From NCBI GenBank assembly GCA_030998225.1, contig JAPYXD010000714.1, positions 992,001-1,056,000 of the forward strand: a stretch of DNA of 64,000 nucleotides, written 5' to 3'. This document shows positions 57,010-64,000 of the stretch, piece by piece. This DNA comes from Diplolepis rosae. Lineage: Eukaryota; Arthropoda; Insecta; Hymenoptera; Diplolepididae. Position 1 is the first letter of the stretch. The number at the start of each line of letters is the position of its first letter. Below the pieces are notes generated by a model that was not told the DNA's origin, did not search any database, and saw nothing but the letters and a program-made list of their open reading frames with translations. The translations under genes and the position numbers were made by a program.

Positions 57010-57437
57010 ATACTGAAAAAGACGAAAAATGGTTAAACAAGTGGTGCGAAAAAATCCACATTTCGGCCATTATTTGATAGATATAATGCTTGGTGAAGCT
57101 GTCGATTGTTTTCTGTGATCCTTATATGTTTCCTGCGATCTTCACGTTAATAATTTTATTGATAAAGAAAAAATTGATTCTATCAAAATGAAAAATCGAG
57201 AACTCTCTGATATCATGTTCGAATGAAATTTCAAAACTATTGAGGACCTGCTAAATCGTTTACAGGGAAAAGATAGCCTTTCTGAAAATTTGCAAGAAAT
57301 TGTCAGTGAAAAACTGATATTAGTTTCAAGAAACAAAAAAAGTCAATTCTGTAAAGCGTATGGGGGAATTCATCAAAATTAAATATAATTGAACACGGTG
57401 TGAAAATAAATCTAAGTAAATGTTTACGCCGGACAGG
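57010..57437. other. No gene recognised
   Basis: AT-rich. A 64-codon minus-strand frame (57336-57142) is a low-complexity Ser/Phe-rich reading without a domain. Confidence 0.4.
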
Positions 57438-57439
57438 TA

Positions 57440-58721
57440 CACTACCGTCGGAAATTGTGCGTACGGTGCTTGTGAGCGCTATTAAAAATCACTGCTGACT
57501 TTGAACCACGATATCTCGGTGAAAGAAGAGATAGGGCATTTTTAAAAATACAGTTGGAAAGCTTATGAAATTCCACGTCTAGTGATTCTCAACAAATATT
57601 TTTTTGACTTTCTCAAAATAATACAGCAGGTGAGGAGTTAAAAAAAAATTCAAAATTTGTTCAAATTCTCTACATCAGCTTCAACTTTTTGCATGACCTA
57701 GGAAATTTTTTTCAAAATTTGAAAATTATAGGACATAAAGTCTAAAATCTTATCTTTAATTTAAGCCAAGAAAACTTCAAAAATATTCATGTGTACCCGA
57801 GATACGATTAAAAATGTTCAATCGTATCTGAGTTGAATTTTAATCGACGATCGCGGTTCCTGGCCGGTTTATTGCTTGCCTCCTTCGTTGAGGCTGTACC
57901 GAATAGGCCACGCACAAAGGTGGCGCTTAAGTGGAGCTCTCTTATATATTCTTTGATTCAAGAACGTGTTTCCTTTATTTCCTTTCCTTTCATTCTTATT
58001 TGATATTCACAATGACTATTCAAATTTTTATAATTCTCTAGTTCATAAGAATTTTAAGAAATAAAAAATCTTTACATATCATTGTGCTATTCGTTAATAT
58101 GGGAATAATATTGGATTTAAATAATTTTTAATAATCACAAATAGGAATAAAATTTTTTTTAAATTTAGAATAATTAGAAATAAAAATTACTAATGAACAG
58201 AATCAAAAATATATATAAGAGGGCTCCACTTAAGCACCACCTTTGTGCGTGGCCTATTTTGTCCTGCCTCAACGAAGGAGGCGAGCAACAAACCGGCCGA
58301 GAACCGTGATCGTCGATTAAAATTCAACTCAGATACGATTGAACATTTTTAATCGTATCTCGGGTACCCATTAATATTTTTGAAGTTTTCTTGGCTTAAG
58401 TTAAAGATAAGGTTTTAGACTTTATGTCGTATAATTTTCAGATTTTGAAAAAGAATTTCCTGGGTCATGCAAAAAGTTGAAGCTGATGTAGAGAATTTGA
58501 AAAAATCTTGAATTTTTTTTTAACTCCTCACGTGCTGTATTATTTTGAGAAAGTCAAAAAAATATTTGTTGAGAATCACTAGACGTGGAATTTTATAAGC
58601 TTTCCAACTGTATTTTTAAAAATGCCCTATCTCTTCTTTCACCGAGATATCGTGGTTCAAAGTCAGCAGTGATTTTTAATAGCGATGGCAAGCACCGTGC
58701 GCACAATTTCCGACGGTAGTG
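57440..58721. mobile_element. 1.28 kb palindromic element with TA target, copy 2
   Basis: Same structure and termini as 54687-55959 (CACTACCGTCGG...CGGTAGTG, TA on both sides). The two copies differ by scattered substitutions and small indels, so they are independent insertions, not a recent local duplication. Confidence 0.88.
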
Positions 58722-58723
58722 TA

Positions 58724-60690
58724 CCATATGTATAGTGTACCGGTTTACACATAGAGTTGAATAACATTTAATATTTTTGGATATACTACAATTTTTGATT
58801 CCATTTCAAATAGTGCACCAGCAGAAAAAGATGCAGTACTCGTTTCCGTATTTTTTACTGATAATGATGTCAATATAAATTCGACTAAAAATGTGAATAA
58901 ATAAAAAATATCGTAACAAAAAGTTGGAATAATCAGGAGCTTGACTGATTATTCCAGTTACATGAGGGGTGCCCTATAAACGAGTTTATCCCAAGCTGAA
59001 AGAGCGGTACGCTATAGACGCATTTATTTCCATGAATGGAGAAGAATGTATAACCCAGGCAGCGGCGCTGGAGATGAGTCTGCGAGTGTCTGAGAGGAGT
59101 AAATGAGTCGATTGTAGACGGATTAATGACAACGCCGCGTGACTGTCATAAATGTCCTTTGAACGCGAGAAAAGAGCTATAAACGGGCTCTCTCCTGAAT
59201 GGAGTCAAGGGTAAACTGGTAAATGGAATCTCCTGGGAGGACACTGCAAAACCTCCGCAGTCTGCGTCTAAAAAGTGTCCAACTGATCGTTCCCGTATGA
59301 CGCCCTAATGAGAGTGCCCTGCGCCGAGTGGTGTCTTTTCCTACCCATGAAAAGGTGAGGCTGATGTGAGCTTTGCTCTGCCCAGGTAGTATGCCATGCG
59401 GGATCAGGAACCAGCCCCTTTGGGACCTTGATCAGAAAGTGTGTATTGACTGGAAATTCATTTGTCAAGATGTATCATGATATATATATATATATATTTT
59501 TTTTTTAAATTTCGAGTTATAGCTTTTGCTGTGAATTCACGTGTCTAGACAATACTTTCTAGCCTTCTCGAGTGCAAGTGCCCTTATTGCATCCGTCAAC
59601 TCAACTGTTCATTAACTATTTGAAAAATGGAGCTTATCATTTTATCAGAATACCCCGTATGGAATTTAAAGAGAAATACAGCTGGACCTTCAATTAACGA
59701 AGAGAATTAACTGCTTCATGATTAAACCATCAAGTCTTTTATTTGAATAAGATTTGCCCCAAGTTACTTACGTTAAAATTTTAAATTGTTTTGCTGAGAG
59801 GTTGTATTCAGCAACATTATAAAATAATGTCGAGTCACATTTAATGGACCAGTTTTCCATAATTTTAGATAACTCTGACGCAGAGAGACTTGTAGTATTA
59901 GAGTGTATTTTCAAAAAACTGAGATCTTGCAAAATTCAGTTTTTGATTAGATGACTTTTACAGCACCGGTTGCCTACTAGTATGTATTTTTTATTATCTA
60001 ATGTATGATTGCATTCCAGCTTCTTCCAGAAACGCGAACAGATTTTTCACACGAGAACAAATACAGCAGTACCTATGCATAGAAATGGTTCTCTGAATAG
60101 AAGTTTTAATTGCTGGAATAATCGATTCAAAAATTAATAAACATTATTGTTCAACAATAACATTGTAGTCTAACATGGAACAAGTTATAATAGGAATCAC
60201 AAATTAGAAAGCGAATTTTGGAGCAAGCAGTCGGTTGGCATGCCGCATAGCAACTGAACTAACTTGCTGTCATTGTTAAGTTATTATTTTCGTTTTTTAA
60301 CTGTTCGTGGCCTATTTAAGGAAAAAATGCGATTTTGCGCTAAATTTTCCGCCATTTTTATGTGAAAAACTACCTTAATGTGAAAATGGAAAAATAAAAA
60401 TAACGGGGTGGGAGGTATTCTATACCAAGAAAGTATGTTCCAAGTTTGACAAGAATCGGTTGAGTAGTTTTTGCAGGATCGTGTTCACCGCACAACGTAT
60501 TTTTCAAAAGACGTTTTGCGAAATGCTCTGTCACCGGCTTATTTTTCAATCTTTGATTACGAAAATTTAACTAAATATTCTTCAGATGATGCTTTATAAT
60601 TTAAAAAAGTTCAAATAAATTTGTTTGAGCTGTATCTCCGTAAAAAATCACCGAAAAAAGTGTTTTTTGTTTCAAATTATCCCTTACTCC
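58724..60690. other. No gene recognised; microsatellite and a short repeat
   Basis: 58930-59470 is more GC-balanced, with no domain in any frame. An (AT)n(T)n tract lies at 59479-59512. Around 60390-60560 a CAAGTTTGACAAGAATCGGT + TGAGTAGTTTTTGCAGGATC-type stretch resembles repeats common in insect genomes, but I cannot name the family. Confidence 0.4.
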
Positions 60691-61791
60691 CCCCTTAAAC
60701 TCTCTTTCACGCTTTCAATTTTTTTCTTATCATTGCAGAAAATCAGGATATCATCCACAAATACTAATATTTACATTGGCTCCTTGCTTGTATTTTTAAC
60801 ATAGAGGCAATAATCATAATTCCTTCTTACAAAGCCTTTTTTTCATAAAATCATTTGATAAATCGTACCAAGCTCTTGGCCCTAGCGGACCCGTGTGAGA
60901 GAACGGTCATAGAATACTCTGACTGCTCTATGACCGTTCTATGACCTCGCATTATTACGGCTTAGAACGGTAAAAAAGACATTAAAAGCTTTGCAATTAT
61001 GATTCTGTGGCGAAATTTGGATTAGAAGGTGAAGCAATAAATACAATTATCTTATTTTTCAGCGATAAAAACTAGGAATACATCATGTACCAGTTATTGA
61101 AGGCAGTGCAGTGGTTCACCATTTGCGGAACGTCTCCACCAATAGTAAACCTTCACGGTGGAGAGGTTCCGCCAATTGTGAACCACTGCACTGCCTTCGA
61201 TGACAGGTATTATGTTTTAAAGTTTTTATCGCTGAAAAATAAGATAATTGTATTTATTGCTTCACCTTCTAATCCAAATTTCGCCACAGAATCATAATTG
61301 CAATGCTTTTAATGTCTTTTTTACCGATCTTAGCCGTAATAATGCGAGGTCATAGAACGGTCATAGAACAGTCAGAGAACGGTCAGAGTATTCTATGACT
61401 ATTCTCTCACACGGGTCCGCTAGGGGTTTTTTTTCTTAAACCATAAAGTACTTTTAACAGCCTACATACTTTATTTTTCCAGTTTTATAGCCTTGTGGTT
61501 CATAATTGAACCATTCAAATATGCAGATTAAAAATCAATTTGTTCAATTTCCTTATTATTCATACAACAACAACATAACAAAATGTTCAAAGTCTGTAAT
61601 TTTCCTACTGGTGAATAGAAATTTTCAACACTCTCCTTTTGCTGAAAACCTCTAGCCACTAACCTAGTCTTGTACGTATTGTCGCTTTTCTTTTTATATA
61701 CCCACTTTGTATCGATTATTTGTCTATCTTTTGGCTTATCAACAACTATCCGAGTCTTATTTTTTTCTATAGTATTCATTTCAGAATACAT
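60690..61791 (-). pseudogene. pol: Copia reverse transcriptase, split by a palindromic MITE
   Basis: The upstream piece (61791-61528) has IIDTKWVYKKKSDN and YKTRLVARGFQQKE, the start of the copia RT. Codons to about 61430 continue through QIDF, SAYLNGSI and KSTLWFKK (family: KSLYGLKQ). After the MITE (60880-61425) the reading resumes with PRAWYDL-like codons and then YDYCLYVKN and FVDDILIFCNDKKK (the YVDD box with one change) near 60830-60720. Several stops. The far end is lost near 60690 and a MITE abuts the upstream end at 61795. Confidence 0.82.
60880..61425. mobile_element. Near-perfect palindromic MITE, copy 2 (546 bp)
   Basis: Same as 51103-51660 with small differences (for example a 12-bp shorter left arm near the tip). 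It interrupts the copia RT between KSLYGLKQ-like and PRAWY-like codons. The two copies lie 9.8 kb apart in unrelated targets, so the family has been mobile. Confidence 0.88.
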
Positions 61792-61795
61792 TGCT

Positions 61796-61990
61796 TTTTA
61801 TGTGCCTCCGGCGCGGAAACTTGTTTTTCTGTTACAGCTGAGAGTAACGGAATGTTGTGTATTCCGTTACAGAGGAATATAATGTAAAAATTGAACTGCG
61901 CATGCGCATATAGTCTTACACCCAGCCGTATGCATAAGCCCGTATTTCACTGTTCTAACTTGACCCCCTTAGTGTCCTAAGTTGAATTCC
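61796..61990. mobile_element. MITE fragment, family of 5498-6017
   Basis: TATGTGCCTCCGGCGCGGAA followed by CTTGTTTTTCTGTTACAGCT resembles the terminal part of the MITE, and further in GTAAAAATTGAACTGCGCAT also matches (compare 5925-5905 in reverse). The other end is not recognised. It truncates the copia gene. Confidence 0.55.
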
Positions 61991-62840
61991 TAAGTTAGTT
62001 TGCCGAACCGCAACACGCGCCGCTAACTGTACCATCACTCCCTGAAAATTCACAGTAACATACGAGGAATTTAATATAAAAAAATTTTTAAATATATTAT
62101 TCAATGCGATAAACAAATAAAAGAGATCAGACTTTGAATATTATTATTATTTGAATATTTTAAATTAAATTTTCCCCTTTTTATTTATATTTATCTCGTA
62201 CAAAAACTATTTTGAAACATTCAGCTGATATTAATATTTAAATATTAATATCTCTTTTATTCCTTTATGGCATTGAATAATATCTTTTTTTAATTTTTAT
62301 ATTTAATTGTCTACATATCACTGCATTTATATTATTTGTTTGAGGTAAAATTAAGTTGAAAAATGGAAAAAAAATGAAAAATTCTGAACAAGGAACGAAG
62401 TTGATGAGGGTTGTAATTAGTTGGAAATCATTATGAATAATTAAAAAAAATAGAATATAAAATAAAGTGAATATTGATTAATATTTTTAAAATAGTTAAC
62501 TAACATCAATAAAAACAGTATAATTAGAGCAATTAATTTTTTTTTTCATTTTCAAAACCAAAAGTAGTCTATTACGTTCGTTTTCATCCTCTCTAATATT
62601 CACGAAGTTCTGGAAACAACATATTATGTACTTAGGACACAAACAAGTAGAAACAGGACCAAATTTTTCCACAGAAAGATTTTCAAATTCTTTAATATTT
62701 GTATTCATATAAACTTGCTACTCTTCTCAAGTATCACATGCCCTTAAAGCTCATAATTTTAGAGTGACCGGGATCGCAAACTGAGGAGGGGAAAAGGAGG
62801 GGACTCCGAGAAGGTGCACACTAAATAAATACGCGTATTC
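61991..62840. other. AT-rich, no gene recognised
   Basis: Strongly AT-rich. A 70-codon minus-strand frame at 62708-62496 lacks any domain. The 62760-62840 part becomes GC-richer and may be the outer end of the gypsy LTR. Confidence 0.4.
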
Positions 62841-63036
62841 GCACTAAAACGCTTTATTGGCATTTACGAGGATCCGACGAAAAAAACTGGGAATCCGACG
62901 CTCCGCTCCACAACGCGGGCCAGCCGACAGTAACCGGCGACGGCACACGACCGCAGGGCATGCCGGGCCGGGTTCCCCCGAATTCCGGTCGCAGGGCTGT
63001 GTCCCCAAGGGGCACTTATGTAACTTTGTTACAACC
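62740..63036 (-). mobile_element. 3' LTR of a gypsy element (outer end approximate)
   Basis: On the minus strand a GGGGGAGGGGGGT polypurine run (63037-63051) is followed by TGTAACAAAGTTACATAAGT, a plausible LTR start. An AATAAAGCG polyadenylation signal lies near 62852. The far end cannot be fixed without the partner LTR. The GC-rich ORFs on both strands here (62844-63156) are not genes. Confidence 0.55.
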
Positions 63037-63051
63037 CCCCTCCCCCTAATC
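63037..63051 (-). other. Polypurine tract of gypsy element
   Basis: Minus strand AGGGGGAGGGGGGT, next to the TG of the LTR and about 510 bases downstream of the integrase stop. Confidence 0.6.
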
Positions 63052-63562
63052 GGGTTGCGGTCTGTTCTTTGCTTCTGTTTTTTATTGTTTGTTTTGTATG
63101 GCGTTAACCGAGACCCAACAAGACATTTTCTATCATTGTACATTTTATATAACTAAAAAAAATATATATTTTTTCTTGATGATTATATCTATTAAATCAA
63201 ATAATAAATTTCTTAAAAGTATTTTCTTAATTCTAATTTCTTAACTTTAGTCTTTATTTTCCTTTATATTTTACTGTTCGCGTTGAATTGTCTGATTCCG
63301 TGTCGCTGCCGCTGTCTTTGTCCTTTTCTTTCTTGTTTTCTTGTTCCTGTTCTTTCTTCTCTCCCAGTTTCGTTTAGTTTTTCCTCTCTGTATATCTACC
63401 TAAATTCGTTTTTTAATTCCATTTTCTTTCTTGCCTCTTTTCTTCTTCTAAATTCTTCCTTATTCTAAAATTTCTGTGGTTAGCGGGGTTTGGGGCAGGT
63501 CCAGTAGCCTCGGGCACTTGTGCTTCAGTGATTCCGTGACGTTCATCTCTTGGTAACACTGC

Positions 63563-64000
63563 TCACATGTCAGTTTTTTCTATGTATTTTTTAATGTCTT
63601 TTACGTTCCAATTGCCAAGTGACTTACCTTTTTTGTTTTTTATTTCGTAAATTGTCGGTGAGATTTTTGTTTTTATGAAAAATGGGCCCTCAAAATTTTT
63701 GTTTAACTTTTTTGCTATATTATCTGCTTTATTTGACAACGTTTTTTCGCTTCTTAGCACCTGTTCCCCTATCTCGTAGCTAATTGGTCTACGCCTTAAG
63801 TTATAATATTTTGCTTGTCTTTCATTTGCTAATTCTAAATTTTTCTGTACCTCGTCTTTTATTATTTTCAACCTGTTTAGTCTCTCTACCCACTTCCCTA
63901 CTTCTTGTGATTCTATTTTCTCTATGTTTATTAAATCTGTTTAGCGTTTGAATTGGTTCTAATTCCCTTCCAAAGTTTAAGAATGCTGGTGTGAAACCTG
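63563..64000 (-). pseudogene. pol: Gypsy integrase C-terminal part, runs off window
   Basis: The reading from the window edge gives PAFLNFGRELEPIQTLNR, the end of the integrase core region, then after a frame break near 63900 VQKNLELANERQAKYYN, RRPISYEIGEQVL and FEGPFFIKTKISPTIYEI. This is the GPY/F-type C-terminal domain of gypsy integrases, ending at 63563. The catalytic core lies beyond the window. The downstream order (integrase, 3' untranslated region, polypurine tract, LTR) is intact and there is no env. Confidence 0.8.

Noticed and set aside
62844..63156. 99-codon ORFs on both strands
   Set aside because: They lie in the GC-rich LTR beside a polypurine tract and have no domain.

Overview
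The window looks like AT-rich, repeat-dense insect (or at least arthropod) chromosomal DNA. It has no bacterial operons and no recognisable host gene. What can be identified is layered transposable-element debris: an R1-clade LINE, a Penelope-like fragment, gypsy and copia LTR-retrotransposon pieces, an env-carrying insect endogenous retrovirus remnant, Tc1 and mariner DNA transposons, a DUF4817-type transposase element, a hAT-type MITE, tRNA-derived SINEs and several families of very long palindromes. Almost every coding element carries a stop, frameshift, deletion or lost catalytic residue.

The dominant large-scale feature is a tandem duplication of about 21 kb filling positions ~1180-38950. 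Unit 1 is A (1180-8251), X (8252-11690) and B (11690-~22132). Unit 2 is A' (22144-29217) joined directly to B' (29219-~38950), so the 3.4 kb X segment is missing from unit 2. The copies are nearly identical, apart from a 708-bp deletion in the second LINE and two clusters of substitutions.

Block A/A' contains (minus strand) a retroviral remnant: a small ORF resembling a double-stranded-RNA-binding domain, a broken env gene split by a MITE, a polypurine tract and an LTR. X contains half of a 1.4 kb palindrome, a gypsy integrase with a lost catalytic Asp, a MITE fragment and a CCGCCAT-motif repeat. Block B/B' contains the R1-clade LINE, a Penelope GIY-YIG fragment, a gypsy gag gene split by a 1.9 kb LTR-like insertion that itself carries tandem repeats and a hAT MITE, three conserved hairpins, and a Tc1-like transposon. 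The Tc1 element is complete only in B' (37418-39318), because the first copy is cut by the duplication junction.

From 39.3 kb to the end the DNA is single-copy but still mostly transposons: a long-TIR element with a deleted DUF4817-type transposase (40.4-42.9 kb), a degenerate gene of a widespread transposon-like family (43.8-45.5 kb), degenerate dispersed repeats and two SINEs (49-53 kb), a mariner split by a palindromic MITE (51-52.6 kb), a gypsy RT split by a 1.27 kb palindrome (54.5-56.2 kb), a second mariner (56.3-57 kb), a sister palindrome (57.4-58.7 kb), a copia RT split by a second copy of the first palindromic MITE (60.7-61.8 kb), and the 3' end of another gypsy element running off the window (~62.8-64 kb).

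The most interesting candidate is the dsRNA-binding-like ORF next to env, which could be an accessory RNAi-suppressor gene of an insect retrovirus. The near-perfect palindromic elements, which sit inside older transposons, and the patchy divergence of the duplication are also worth a second look.
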